Below, one piece after another: positions 14,842 to 27,430 of a stretch of 64,000 nt of DNA (position 1 is the first letter of the stretch; each line of letters opens with the position of its first letter). Position numbers and translations under genes: made by a program. Under the pieces are notes generated by a model. The model was not told where the DNA came from. It searched no databases and worked only from the letters and a program-made list of their open reading frames with translations. This DNA is from Ascaris suum (Eukaryota; Nematoda; Chromadorea; Rhabditida; Ascarididae): NCBI GenBank assembly GCA_013433145.1, contig CM024175.1, positions 3,394,516 through 3,458,515 of the forward strand, in the 5' to 3' direction.

Positions 14842-16906
14842 AATATAAATTATTATAGCTTTACGGTAAGAGTGAAATATGCTCGATCGTCGCTATTAAA
14901 GTAGTGAAAACTTTTTCGGAAGCTTAACTTCAGTTTACACTTCCAAATATAATGAATACAGCAACAATCGACTCTATCCGGTATTTGATATGACGAACAA
15001 CAGTCCAGAGTGAGCTCACTGCCTCGAGATATGTCATCAGTAATTAAAGGACGATGCGATGGATAAGTGGCGCAAATGTCTGTTCTTAGAGGAGAGCAAT
15101 CGCTGTTAAGCTGTCAGAGAGTAATGAACAACGCTGTTGCACATCTAACGTGTTCGGTTTGTTTCGAAAATATTTCTCCCATCGAATCAGAGACGCCGGA
15201 AATAGTCGGACCTCTTTTTATTAATTTAAACCTCCTGTTTTCTTTTCTGCTCTAATGGGCGCATCCCACAGCAGCCAACTATCCCAGTTTACATACTCCA
15301 TTTGCAATTCAGTTCACAGCACCTGTTGGATGATTCCTGTTTTAAGGTTCGATTCCCATCAATTCACGTCTGTTTATGATAAAATATGAATTATATAGTT
15401 GAGGATGAGAAAAGAATGACGTGAACCTCTGTAGAACTTGAAGGAAACGGAAGTTCCCTGCAACTTAGAAAAATAATCAACGAGAGGAAGCGGAAGCTCT
15501 TCAAAAATTTTGACAGAAGGGAAGCGGAACGACGGAAAAGAAGCTCGCTGCAACGTGAAGAGAGTGAGAGAGAGAGAGGCAATTCTCCCACCTAAGAGGA
15601 AGAGATCCCAGGAAGGTGTGGGACACAGTTTGCACAATGCTTGGTTAAGCATGCAACCAACACATCAGCTTGAAGTTAATATTCAAGTGAGGAGTTTCAC
15701 CTTCATATTTCAATTGCACAATCAAAGAACTTTTAATGATTATATTCGGTGTGCCAAATTCAAAAATAAAAATCGAATACGCCCGATCTATCCATAATCA
15801 AAAAAAAAAAAAAACCTTGAGACGTTGAAATAAAAGAATGATACTACAACAAGAGTGATAAGGGTGGAATTTGTGGGTGAAGGTCAATTATTTCTACCTA
15901 TTCGATGGTGGGAATATCGCAAAAGTTACCAGCGGCTTAGGGTTTATCAAGTTAGAACTCGACGATTAAACAAGCAAAATCTTTCAACCAATTTCTACAC
16001 GTATCTTCGACCTCTCCAGAAATCACCGCCCCCACCTGATGTTTTTACCAGAGAGCGATGCCATCTCGCTGCTACCTTCGAAAGAGGTCTCAATAGGACT
16101 AGCCTTTGCGGGAAATCCCGCATTTTTGAAAGATGTTTTTGTTCGCTGCGTTCACATCATCGTTCCATAGTTCTGCTTTTTCCTTTCGTAGTATATATGT
16201 TTTTTTCGTATTGCTTGTGCGCTTTTGTGAGACAGTTGTGGCATGAGGTGTTGAACATTGGTCACCTGCGCGGACGATTGCACCTTTGTTTGTGTGTTTA
16301 TCCGTCAGGTGGTCTTGTCTGAATTTTAGTTACTAGTACCACCCAACTACAACGATTTGCTTTTTGAAGAAGTTTGAGAGAAGCGATACTGCATATTAGG
16401 CGCCCACCCTTCAGAGTTGATGCCGTACTTTAATCATCCTATGGGTCACCCTTATGTGATGGCAGCCACCACACAACGATGACTGCTAGGATCAGTATTT
16501 TACAGCTTCCAAACCGTGTTTAAGGATCGGTGGCATTATATAAAGTAGTGTTGTTTCACCTTCAGACCTTAATGATCAGCGATGCCGAAGCTTGAAAGGT
16601 ATTATTTAAACCACGAGGTTGTCTGTCTACCAACATTTCCTTTCCTCCATTTACCCCTCGCAAAGCTTTTCACACTTACCGATGCTGTAAATTATAAGGT
16701 TCACCGTTGACCGTTTAGGGTTTCTACCACTGGACAGTTTCATGTAGAAAACAGCCATATTGATGAAAAGTTCTTAAATTGAAATCAAAGTTCTTAAATT
16801 GTCACCTCAACTACCTTGATGTGTTTTTGCATAATAATAATAAATTTACTCTCACTGTTTTGTTATCGTTGCAATCTATCTCGTAGCGAATATTGTTTTC
16901 GCGAGA

Positions 16907-16921
16907 GGGGGGGGGGGGGGG
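16907..16921. repeat. poly-G tract in purine-rich stretch
   Basis: Run of about 15 G continuing into a GA-rich sequence up to about 16950. Confidence 0.9.
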
Positions 16922-17434
16922 AGGAGAAGAGGGGAGGACAGAGAGAAGCAATTGGCGGTTTTTCGTCCTTTCCCTGGAAAGACGCACAGTATAGTGAAAA
17001 TAATTTGGTTTTTTTTTTTAGCGAAGTCGTGTCCTTTCAGTTTATGCTCGCTGAGAAATTTTGAAAAATTCACTAATATTAAAACGGAGTAAACTCTGAG
17101 ATCGGAGATTTACCTTTCAAGAAAAGCACCTTCTGAATGCAAAGGTACTGCTTATATAGGTTCATTCAGGCATTCGTAAATCAAAAAATAGCCACCGTTT
17201 TGAATCGTTAGAGCATAATTTTATAGCTGTTTAGCCTTTAAAGACGCCGGAAACGTATTCTATGTGCACTAATTTCACCAGTCAATCATATCTTCAAGGA
17301 ATACCGCTTAGAAGCCTTTTATACAATGAAAGTCATCACCAGAACCGGAAGATGTTGCGTTGAGAGTCGCCGTTGGTAAAAAAAAAAGTCCGAAACACTG
17401 TCAAAGTAGTGTCAAGGAGTGCCGAAGAAATTTT

Positions 17435-17878
17435 TTAAGACAATAAAGCCTCAGAAAAAGTTTCTGTTGTTCGAGGTTTGGGGCAGTTCTCGTAGGCTTC
17501 ATTGAGGTTTGTATTGGAAGGAGGGGCGGTTTGCTTCCTTCCCATCCCTCTTCCCTCCTTAGATAAGCGCTTAACTGTTGATGAATCCCTCTTGATACTT
17601 AACGGCGATCTAAGACTTTGGGTCGCATATGCGTTCACATAACTAAGAGATATCCACGATTGCATACTGCTTTTCATACTTGTAATATCCCCTTTTTTTG
17701 CTGTTTTAGGGGCAATATACAGTTACTGTAGGTAGATATTAGTAGTGAGACAGTATTTGCAATTCGCTTTCATTCACCGTCTCACTGAAGCAACGAGGTC
17801 GTTTATTACGAGGAGCAACGACCATGAGATGACAAGGAAGCACACAGTGATTAGCAAGCAAGTCCGCAGCCTGTTCAT
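17435..17878 (-). CDS. tentative two-exon gene for a secreted or single-pass small protein
   Basis: Not recognised. Proposed exons 17878-17778 and 17666-17435 (alternative start 17678) join in phase. Exon 1 opens with ATG 18 nt after a TTTCCTTTAG acceptor-like site, compatible with trans-splicing. It encodes a basic residue pair and a long hydrophobic stretch (CLLITVCFLVISWSLLLV), like a signal peptide or membrane anchor, then ends at a GTGAAT donor. Exon 2 reads about 76-80 residues to TAA and carries KR pairs (LSIKR, STVKR) and a GMGRK sequence. Those would fit dibasic cleavage and an amidation site in a peptide precursor, but this is inference. The intron acceptor is weak (ACAAG or AAGCAG without pyrimidines). 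It could equally be chance ORFs. Confidence 0.28.
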
Positions 17879-18911
17879 GTCCTCGGCTACGACTCCTAAA
17901 GGAAACCATAACCTAACCGGGGAAAGATCAACACCAAGATCAATGAAATGTGAGCAAAACAACTGATTACACAAAATGAGGGTCACCACGATCTCAGACT
18001 CACAAGAAATCATCTGATCAAATAGATCACTCGTCAACAAGTATCTTGCGCGTTATCCGATTGGAAGGCGTACTGTTGATAGCTACCTGCCACTATCAGT
18101 CAGGATGTATATTTCCTTTCCTTGCACCTCCCGTTGGCTCTCTATCAAAGAAATCAGTGTCCAGTACAGGTGTTCGCCTTTACAACCGTCTTATGAAGGA
18201 ATGTTTTAACCAAACCTTTATCTACTTATTAATGCTCAATAAGAAAGCAGTTGTGGAGTGTATCTGTATTACTTTCACTACTTCATAACCGTTTCATCAA
18301 TTGTATCATAGTAGTATTATTTGTATCTATGATTAAATTAAAGGACGAAACGGTGCAGCTGTAATTAAAGAATTACTGCAATTCCTCTAATCGTTTTTGG
18401 TATCAGAAATCAGCGTAGCGATGGGCCACTTGTTTATATTCACAAAAAATTGGAATATAAGTGAACTGCTGGCGAGCATCCGAAAGTTTCCAGAAGACAT
18501 CAATACTCAGTTTTATAGTATTCACAAATATGCATTAATTAATCGAACTATTTTTAACGCCTAAAGAAAAATGGCTTTAATGAAAAGAAAAAATTCCATA
18601 ATCGATTATATGCTATTCTTCTTCGATGATATGTTGTTAATAATCGAAAAAGTTTCTTCATTTAGAGTGGTTTTCCTCTTATAATAAAGGAGAAGGGATA
18701 TTCATTTGAGGTTTAATGGCAATTGTTTTTTGCGTAGAAATTTATATGAATTGATCAATTTCTCAATTGATCAATTGATCAGTTCGTTTGAGGCAATTTT
18801 GTTTATGAGAAATTGAATATATCGTATTACATTCTCATTTACAATCTTTAATGGTTTCGATTAGTACGTTATGAAATGATTTATTAAGCTCCTTCATTTG
18901 TTACTTCAGAG
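17879..18911. other. upstream region of the DNAJC9-like gene; no gene seen
   Basis: AT-rich sequence with short chance ORFs only. It contains an AATTGATCAATT palindrome cluster at 18750-18782. It ends with TTGTTACTTCAG, an acceptor-like site directly before the DNAJC9-like start. Confidence 0.6.
18750..18782. repeat. clustered palindrome AATTGATC
   Basis: AATTGATCAATT, itself palindromic, is followed after TCTC by AATTGATCAATTGATC. This can fold as a hairpin or be read as tandem TTGATC units. It lies about 130 nt upstream of the DNAJC9-like ATG. Confidence 0.6.
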
Positions 18912-21883
18912 ATGTCATCGACGTTCGTTAACGATGCAAAACGACTTTTCGGCACAAACAATTTATATGCCATTTTACAGTTGCCATCTAAAAGAATGCC
19001 ACGAAGTAAACTATCACAGGATGAAAGTATGTTTCATTTGTTCTTAGCTATTAGTAGTTGGTTGATATGGTGTGAGCTGTAAATTTGTAACTGATCGAAT
19101 TCTTGATATTGTAAGTATCCCATTCTCATTTCTTCGATGTTATGTTTGCTTCTTGGGGTAAAAGCGAGAGGGCTATTATTTACGTCCTAACTTTCAAGTT
19201 TTTAGTAACTCTTAACTGATGATCCTGAAATTGAACAATGAAAATAAACCAAATTGAGACTGTCATATCGAATCCGACCAACCAAATGCCTTCCCACGTC
19301 GTCGACATTATAGAAAAAGATTAAGCAAATTTTCTAACTGTAAGTGGAAGGCGCGGATAATGTTGTGTTCAGCTTCATTGGTACATATTCCATTTCAAAA
19401 CGGGGCAATTGCATCTCGTTCCACAGAATGGGCTGATGTTCCCTTGGATTATAGATGGCGCAAGCGCTTGTTGTAAACACAGTTAGGATTTTACTGTTAC
19501 TTTTCAATACCAAGTATTCAGAATATTGTCCTTTCCATGAGGCATTTTTGCTGAAAAAGAGATCAGATCTTCGAACCCGATCTGTTCGATCGATCTGGAT
19601 AGCTTAAGGTGGGACAGCACGGAACTGCAATTCAGTCGATCGGTTCGATAAGCCTTTACGAAATAACTTTTGCTATAAACCACTTTTCTTTCTGATTTAT
19701 TCACACGAATTGAACACCACATGTTGCTAGCATGATTCTGGTACTAATATTAAGATTTGGCAGTGAGGAAAAACTATACCAGAAGCTAACTGGCACTTCT
19801 CATCATAGACCTAATACTGGAGTGAACAATTTTTGGTTTCTTTGTCCGACCCTCTTCTGATTTTCTTTCTATCCTTCGTCAGTGTAGTCCTTTTTCTCAT
19901 GGATAATTTTTATCTCGCATTCAAATATTTCTGATTTAGCTGCGATCGCCACTGTCGTCGTCTATTTTCTATTGTTTTCAACCGTTGTTGTTTTCAATTG
20001 GCTGCTTTTTCTATATTGGAACAAAATGTTATGGTTGCAGCTGTCAAAATCTATGCCCACGCTCTCTTTAAGGCGACTGCCTTTTAAAAAAAATAATCGG
20101 GAAATGAAATTCTGCTCAAGTTCGGCTTTGATATTTTTGCTTGCGTGATTACGGCCTAAGTGTGGTCTCTAACGATTGAACTTCGTTCTGTAATTAATCG
20201 AAATTCTATTTCAAGGTTTATTTTCTCATCTTAATATAACAATATAAATAATACCTCCATTTGTACCTCTATTTGGATTTGCATATATAACGTGCTGAAG
20301 AATTATTCAATTTATTTCGGCGGTTATTCCACTGAAGTGATACACAAAAATCCGTTATCATTGAGCGTAAATCTCTCTTTTCTTTTCTCCATTGACTCTT
20401 TTCCTCGAAAAAAACCACGCAATCGCGGCTGGTAATATGGTATTTTGAAACCAAATATGGTATTTAGAAATAATAAAGGTCATTTTAAGGTCATACATCT
20501 TTCCTTGTTTTTCTATTATTTCAGTAAAGAAGGCATTTTTCAAGCAATCACTTCGCTGTCATCCTGATCGATGCGTAGAGGAGTCCGCGAAGAAGGAGGC
20601 GACAGAGAAGTTTCAAATCATAAGCCGTGCATACGCTATTCTTAGTGATGAGGAGAAGCGTAAAGTCTATGACGAGACTGGTTAGTTGGCTTCACTGAGG
20701 TTTTAATTTGTGAGTTGGTTTGTTTTCTGAGTGATAGATATTTCTTGTTGGGTGGAACTTATTATTATTAAACAAGCTGAAGTTATCCTCATGATGCTTG
20801 TTGAAGTTTGCAAGTTTTGAGGGATGATGGATGACGCCGAACTTTGTGGTGACGATGTGAATTGGGAGGAGAGATGGAGAGCTATGTTCAAAAAGGTCAC
20901 CAAAGAAGATATCCAATCGTTCGTCGAACAATACAAAGGTGATTTGCATTTAATTAGAGCTGCCGTTCAGGTTTTGACCATTGTTAAAGAGTCGCTTGAA
21001 GGCGTTGCAATGTATGCTATATTGCATTATATTGTGAAAAGCGTTCGAGGAGATCGAGATATTGCATCGCAACGCAGCGGAAAGTCGAGCGAATGATTGA
21101 AGCAAAAGTTGGATGGATAGGATGTGAAAATGTTGGCACATAAAGTACGAGGACATAGGGGATAGAGTTTTGTTGAGAATTCATTGGTAAGTTCACTTCA
21201 CCGTTTCAACCTTTTAACAAAGGTTCTAAGGAGTTTGGCATACGTTCGTAGAATTGCATAGCTTATTTTTCTTTTAAACTTTCTCACTCAAAATGTTGTA
21301 GACGAGTTGGAGTAATATCGTGCAAAATACTTTGACGACAAGAATTCATGGAAATTTGCACTCGAGCTTTACATGGATAACCGTGTGGGTTATTAGGGTT
21401 TTATTTATGGTTTCAGCGTGCAACATCTTTAAAGTAAATGGTCTTCTAAAAGTTCGGACTGAAATTCGCTTGAGAAGTGCATTGCTAACTTTGGTGTTAT
21501 GATCGATGAATGTAGCAACAGTGATGCGTGTTTTTTATTTCATAGAATGTAAGGTTATAGAGTCGGGTGAAGAACGCGAAGCTATAAAAGAGTCGTATAT
21601 CAAGAACAAAGGCGATGTTGGCAAAATAATGATGGATGTGATTGGCTTGACATATGAGGATGAGGATCGTGTACGTGAAATCATCGATGAAATGATTGAG
21701 AAGGGCGAGCTGAAGGCCACCAAGCGCTACGTGGCGGAGCCTGCGGCACGCAGGGAGAAACGACGAAAGGCGGGCGAGAAGGAAGCAAAGGCAATAATTC
21801 ATTTTAATTTTATCCTTTCGCTTTTTGGAAACGAGATTTAAAAGGAAAACTTTTTATTGATAATAATAAACAGTAAACTGATG

Positions 21884-21961
<78 letters not shown>

Positions 21962-23027
21962 TACATTTTCTTCTTATAAATATATACGTATGCATATGTA
22001 AATTGGCACTGTAAGTCGACATCATGTACCATCTTCCACGTTGATCCGTCGATTTCGAATGAAATTATGAGCAGTTAAAAAGGCTGAAAGGTTTGCATGC
22101 ACTGCAAGTCGAGTAACACTAATCATCGGTGAAAGGTTTGCGTGGGTGGGCGGTTTGGCTAAAGTACGTAGGCATTACTGAGCATATTTTACTCGATAGG
22201 TTGTGGAAGTGATGAGTATGTTGAGCGTAGTGCAAAAGAGCATGTCGTGCCAGTTGCTATGGTACGCCTCTCCGCTTCTTTTGTTTATCTGTCAAATGGG
22301 TTGTTCAAATCCATTTTGAGAATTATTGTTGGAGAATTAAAAAGGGAAATTTTTTAATTGATATTGATAAGCAGTAAATTGCAGCTTATCGATTATAGCA
22401 ACTAAAGGTGAAGTTATTCGACATAACTATGATTCGAATTCCACTTCCTTTTTAAGCAATTTTACGTATTTGCATCTGAGAAGTGAATTATTTTACCCTC
22501 ATATCTGTCTGCTTATACTTGTTTTTCGAAATTCAACTCGGAAAATATTTCTTCTGTAATGTGATATCTTGCACATCCCTCCCCCTCCCAGCCCTAAGTT
22601 GATCCATAAACTTTATAAGCGCCTATGGAAGCCAAATGGTAAGAATAAACGTCATCGGTATTTATTTGTGCACTTGATCGTGACTGCAGTTCGCGCACTC
22701 AGTCGCCACTTCTTTGTTGGCTGTTGCGACGGAAATGTGGACAAAAATGATTTTGGTCGATAAGCTTGAGACTTTATTAACAGCATTTGAGACGCTTATC
22801 TATGCACAGCGTTTAGCTTTCGCTTAATTTGATTGAAAGCCTCATCTCTGGATTGATTATAGGAGGCGGAGGAAGCGTTACGTGAAATAGCAGCAAAAGA
22901 AAACACTGGAGATTTGAGGACAATGATAATGAAGCGACAGTTGGATAGAGAGTCGTTTTTCGATGAACTTGCGGCAAAATATGCAAAGCCGACTGCAGCG
23001 AAGAGAAAGAAGAAGGCTGGCAAATGA
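18912..23027 (+). CDS. DNAJC9: DNAJC9-like J-domain protein and histone chaperone, five exons
   Basis: In animals DNAJC9 recruits HSP70 through its J domain and binds histone H3-H4 with its C-terminal part. Exons 18912-19026, 20525-20680, 20822-20938, 21561-21790 and 22863-23027 give 260 residues, the same length as human DNAJC9, with all phases matching. The start reads MSSTFVNDAKRLFGTNNLYA. The J domain spans residues about 16-90 with the catalytic HPD in SLRCHPDRC and the end SDEEKRKVYDETG. Exon 3 has VNWEERWRAMFKKVTKEDIQ, matching the family's DWEAYWRLLFKKIS region. Exon 4 has GDVGKIMMDVIGLTYEDEDR. The C-terminus is lysine-rich (AKRKKKAGK, stop at 23025-23027). ATG follows TTACTTCAG by 2 nt, which suggests trans-splicing. 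Oddities: intron 4 starts with GC (AAG|GCAATA), and exon 3 uses a GAG acceptor. Confidence 0.95.
21840..22381. repeat. diverged pair of about 41-nt direct repeats in a DNAJC9 intron
   Basis: Copy 1 at 21840-21880 and copy 2 at 22339-22381 share AAAAGG(A)AAA(A/T)TTTTT..TTGATA.TGATAA.CAGTAAA.TTG with scattered differences. They lie about 500 nt apart in the same intron. A short AAAGGTTTGC pair (22089 and 22135 region) lies between them. This could be an old duplicated block or the ends of a degraded element. Confidence 0.5.
21886..21959. repeat. (TA)n microsatellite
   Basis: About 74 nt of TA dinucleotides in the fourth intron of the DNAJC9-like gene, directly after the first copy of the intronic direct repeat. 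Confidence 0.97.
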
Positions 23028-26000
23028 TTGTTTCCTCCGCTCACTTCACATTTTATTTATTCATTTAAATGATGTTGTATATGGTTGTTACTCATTCCGT
23101 GTGGTTTTATTAGAAATTAAAATGCACATGTTGCTTAGAATTTATAATCAGGCAAATGGTAGGGTATACGTATTTTCTTTCCTTACTTTTTTGCAACGAT
23201 AAGGTATGCCGAAGTCAGTTCGTCGTGAGTATGCAGCGGTCTGCAATCGGACAAAACTATTTTAGAGATAAATATAGGTAAGAAACGTTTTGACATCATA
23301 TTAGCAATCATGGAAATGAGGAATCACATACAATTTTAGAATTTGTTATAAATTGTTTTTTTAGGTCCTATCATTTGCACTTTTGCAACTTGTTCACTTA
23401 GACACAACCGAAATATATTCAAATCGTCCTCAGTCTGACCTCCGTTTGCACTGGTCGTTCAGAAAATTTAATCCTTGCAGGCAGTTGTTACAACACACTA
23501 CCAGGAAAAGAGGGGGAGATCGGGGAGGAGGGAAGCGTTTCATATCTAATCTCAAGTCAGCCAGTTATACTTTTTTACTTTAGATGCAAATTAGCTTATT
23601 TTTGATATGCTTTTCGCATACGTGCGTTTGGTACAAGATGCTGGTAATCGTGGCTCTGGGAAAGCTTGCATTTTCTTTCTCCTTGAATATACTTCTTGTG
23701 CAGAAAGGAACCGTGATTTGCCACCGCAAGCTTCCTTGCCACGAGATACTGGTGACGTCTTATGCCCTCATAGTTCCCTCAGTGGCTACGAAGATTCCTC
23801 TCTGCAAAGCTGTAGCATTGCTGGCTGTCTTCTCAGTGATTTGTTTCGAAAATTCCTTAGCTAGCCGTCACAGGTGAAGGCATCTTTTATTGTGCTTCTC
23901 GTCTTTCTGTGGTCGGAGGTTGTGGCGAAATGTTAAGCGGTCATTCGCTGCTATCGTATCAACCATGATTTAGAAGGTGGACACTGATTACCTTATGATA
24001 GCCCACTTCGATGAATATACTCCTGCCATTTGATCTGTTACAACATCTCGTTTTGTCTTATTACAGTATAAATTTACGACGGAATTCTTTTTGCGATTAT
24101 TATAAGAAGCGGTTGTTGCCTCGGAGTTCTGAGTCGATAAGAATTCCATCTTGCGTCAAATAACCTGTTGTGTAGTTAATGGAGGATTGGTGGAATGGGG
24201 ACTCGTGAAAGCAGGTTCAATACAGTAGAGTTCCCTGTGAGAGCAGACACAGCTCGTAGTTCTTCAGCAATGTGTCTCTTATTCGCTGCAAGATATCCAA
24301 GAGAGAGAAAGAGGCTTTGCTTATTCCACAATTCCGGAGCCAGGCTTGCAGGCATATAGAACCTAGGACGTTACTTCTTTTCTGAAAAGCGTTTAGGTGT
24401 TTTACAACATTTGCTCTCGGCTTTGCATTATTTTGTCTTAATAAATGCAATATTATTGAATTTTCGGAATAGGAATACAGCGATTGTTAAAACAAACATA
24501 GAGTGTAATATGTTTAGGATGTAAGGCGGCACTATGAAAGAGCTATTTTCATAATATTCCTTGGTTTATTCCGCATATCCTGGTGTGGTATAGGGTTGAG
24601 TGGAGAGAAAAGAGTGTTTAACCTAGAGAGCGGAAAAAAGATCGACATATTCTAAACGAATTCAGGTAATTTTGATTTAAAAGAGCACGAAATAGTAATT
24701 TTTGTTCTGCTACCACCCGATTCAATTTTGCTAACGGCGCTTACAACCGAGAAGATTGATCCATCGTAATTCAGAAGGTTCATTGAATTGGTTTCGGTTT
24801 TCGAGCCGCGGATTTGATTTATTTATTTGTTTCGAAAGTGACTAAGATTATATGGAAAGCTTAATACGGAGAGTTACGAAGTTATTTTGCATTCTCGTGA
24901 TTTGTTAGACAGAGCTTTATCCAAATGGGTGAAATAGAAATCTGGTGACCTTTTTTTCGAATTGGTCATAAACATATGAAGGGAAGGAAAGTCTTTCGAA
25001 AAAAATGTACTGACCATGCTTGAGTCGTATATCATATAAGACCAGAAACGGGTTTTTTGTTCATTGCAGGCTAAATCAACAACGTACAGATGTCTGTATT
25101 TTTACTCCCCTTCCAACATAGAGGCGTTAACCCTAAGAGAGACTAGCTTATGATCGTGCTGAACATTGTAAGCTTCGGACGAGGCTGGAGAGGATGGGTT
25201 AGAATGAGTTGCGCGACCTTTCCATCGTTGTGGACCTTGGGACTGGCGGATATATGCTTGCAGCGGGGCAGTGTTTTTTTGTGTGGTTGAAGAAGCACAG
25301 CTACTTCGGATGGCATTCTATCTTTTATTGCCTCTAAAGTGGCTTTGCGTTTTTCCTTGCCATCATGTTAGGTGTTGAGTAAAAAGTAAGTTCACTGTGC
25401 TTTTCACAACCTATCGAATCACATTATGTAATGCCCTTGCCATTGAGGAATACACTTGTTTCATTATACACACTTCAAAATACACTATTTACACCCATGT
25501 GGCATTTAAACTGATGTCGATGGATCTATCGTATGGTTGATGCTGTATCCGTCATAGTTTTGGTGTTGTTCCATTGGTTACACTGCTCCTCTTTTCATTA
25601 ATCTGATTAGTTTTTGTTTCTTCTTTTAAAATCCATAGTCCTGAAAAATTTATTATTGTTGTCTGTTCTTCTTTCTCTATTCTTCATTATTTGGAAGTTT
25701 TTTATTCGTTTTTCATGGAATGAATCACAAAAATTCCTGGATTTTTATGGTTCAGGTAATGATCGATATGCAAAAATGTTTAAACAAATGACACTATCTT
25801 GGTGATATCATGATCCTCACGTGTTATTGGCATGTTCCACGGTTAGGTTATCCTTAATGCTCACATGTTCCTCACATGTCATTGATTTGCTTCAGAGTTA
25901 GATCGATTTCATGCAGTTGTGTTTGATGATGTTGGCGTGTTGGATAATTTTCTCATCGTCTTTTTGTTTGATGCCTATGTCTATGTATTTTTTATTGTCA

Positions 26001-26146
26001 TAAACATGCAAAGAGGCCAATTTCGGTTTGTCAAACATTTCAACTTCCTTACTGATTCTACTAATTTGGACGGTTTATTTTAATATTAATTTAAAAGTTT
26101 ATACGAGTTTAATCGATATACAAGTTTATTCGGTTTATCGTATCGG
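23028..26146. other. non-coding stretch, no confident gene
   Basis: 3' flank of the DNAJC9-like gene followed by AT-rich sequence. Overlapping open frames at 23584-23877 (97 and 85 codons in two frames) sit in a GC-richer patch, but have no recognisable motif and no convincing splice borders. I cannot support a gene. Confidence 0.5.
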
Positions 26147-27430
26147 ATGGTATTCAAATCACTTTTGAGCATCGGCTGCAAAAGTCGATCCTTTTCTAAT
26201 AAAACCAACGAGCCGAACTTCTGTTTGGAATCTCGAATTTCGACTCCGGTTGTTGTCAAGATTCAATTGTGGCCAAATAGTGCGTTTATCAATGATCCAG
26301 AGCAATTCGATTTAAGCGAGTATTGTCGACCGTTTGCCGATCTTGGCCGCAGTTAGTGGCACTCATTGAACATCTGCTTTTAGAAATAAATATGAATATC
26401 TAGTTGCGAACATTGGAGTCTGTTTGCTTTATGGACCAAAGTGAAGGAGGAAGCTAGATCTGGTAACTGCAACCGATCAAGATTTCTTCCGATCGGTGAC
26501 CGAACAGAAGCGTTGGCTTGCAAGCAAGGTTCAGTTGAAAGATTCAAAAATTTTGGTGCCACCCTTCCTGTTAGAATCCTGTCTTAGGTCTGTGAACGCG
26601 TTCGACCCATCATCGTTCCCCTGATATCGCATTCATGTAGATCTTTCTTATCGTGTATTGGTGCTTCCGCGCCATCAGACATTCATGTCTTGTTTCCTCC
26701 CACGGACTGCAGTGGGATGATTGCTGCATACCAATAGCATGACCAAAGGTAACTGCAGTCTTTTTGCATGACCTTCCCATAGGCGTCTGAGACATAATTT
26801 CAATTCTTCCGGTCGATCGGTTCTGTCGTCAAATCTGGAGATCCGGATGAACAATCCTTTGCATATTCCGCACAGTTCGCACCGGTCAATTACAGGATCC
26901 GCGTTGATTCGATAACCTAGCGCCGAATGAATTTCCACATCGATGAGTGCCTCGCCGCTTGAGCAACGCTGAAAGCATCTCACAGCAATAGAGTATTCGA
27001 TGGCACTTGTATTAGTCATGTGACAGGAAGGTCAACAAAAAAGGTCTCAATGTCCCCAAAGGTTCGCGAACGAATAGTGAAGGTGAATAAAAAAGGACAA
27101 AATCCTTTTAAAAGAAGACCTGCATTATTGCTGTTCGATGTCGGCTGTGCTGCTGCTCGCCCTCCGCTGCCAGCCGTCATCGCCCCTGAGCTGCTATGCT
27201 GCGTTCTCGATTCATCGCCAGATGATGACGCCCTCCATGCACCAGTGACCACCATTCGCCTCTGCCAGCTACCCAATAATATACTGCTATACTGCATATC
27301 TTTGAGGAGATTCGCCTTCCGATCCCAACACCGTGTTCCGCCGTACACGTATCTCCTTGCATCTTGGCGCTGCATTGGGAATCACACCTCAGAATTTGGT
27401 AACTTAACCTCTGTTATTGATATTTAGACA
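26147..27430. other. GC-richer block with coding-like segments on both strands, unassigned
   Basis: Not recognised. On plus, 26147-26350 reads coding-like (PVVVKIQLWPNSAFINDPEQ, then DLSEYCRPFADLGR). It ends at a GTTAGT donor; splicing to an acceptor before 26403 would add a short tail and stop. On minus, 27019-26780 reads GEALIDVEIHSALGYRINAD followed by VIDRCELCGICKG, ending at GGGAAG|GTCATG. Also on minus, 27375-27110 begins after an AATGCAG acceptor with RQDARRYVYGGTRCW and continues into a Ser/Gly-rich tract. I could not join these into one in-phase gene. The block may contain exons of an unidentified minus-strand gene, a degraded element or chance ORFs. Confidence 0.3.

Larger units (their letters stand above)
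21791..22862 (+). other. probable GC-AG intron of the DNAJC9-like gene
   Basis: The upstream exon ends GGAAGCAAAG and is followed by GCAATA. The downstream exon begins after ATTATAG with GAGGCGGAGGAAGC. Joining the two keeps frame and restores the conserved basic/acidic helix (GEKEAK then EAEEALREIAAKE). No GT donor near 21790 maintains the frame before the TAA at 21839. GC donors are a known minor class and usually carry AAG upstream, as here. Confidence 0.7.

Noticed and set aside
15340..15360. GGTTCGATTCC resembling a tRNA T-arm B box
   Set aside because: The flanking bases do not form the required 5-bp stem, and no acceptor or anticodon arm could be drawn.
15855..16322. 155-codon plus-strand ORF
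   Set aside because: Longest single frame in the TFIP11 upstream region, but no motif, no splice borders and a composition like translated non-coding DNA.
21838..22032. ORF rich in Tyr-Ile repeats on minus
   Set aside because: Translation of a TA microsatellite.
26780..27019. ADAMTS-like Cys motif (DRCELCGICKG)
   Set aside because: Superficial likeness to the DRCGVCGG signature, but cysteine spacing differs and no neighbouring thrombospondin or protease domain is present.
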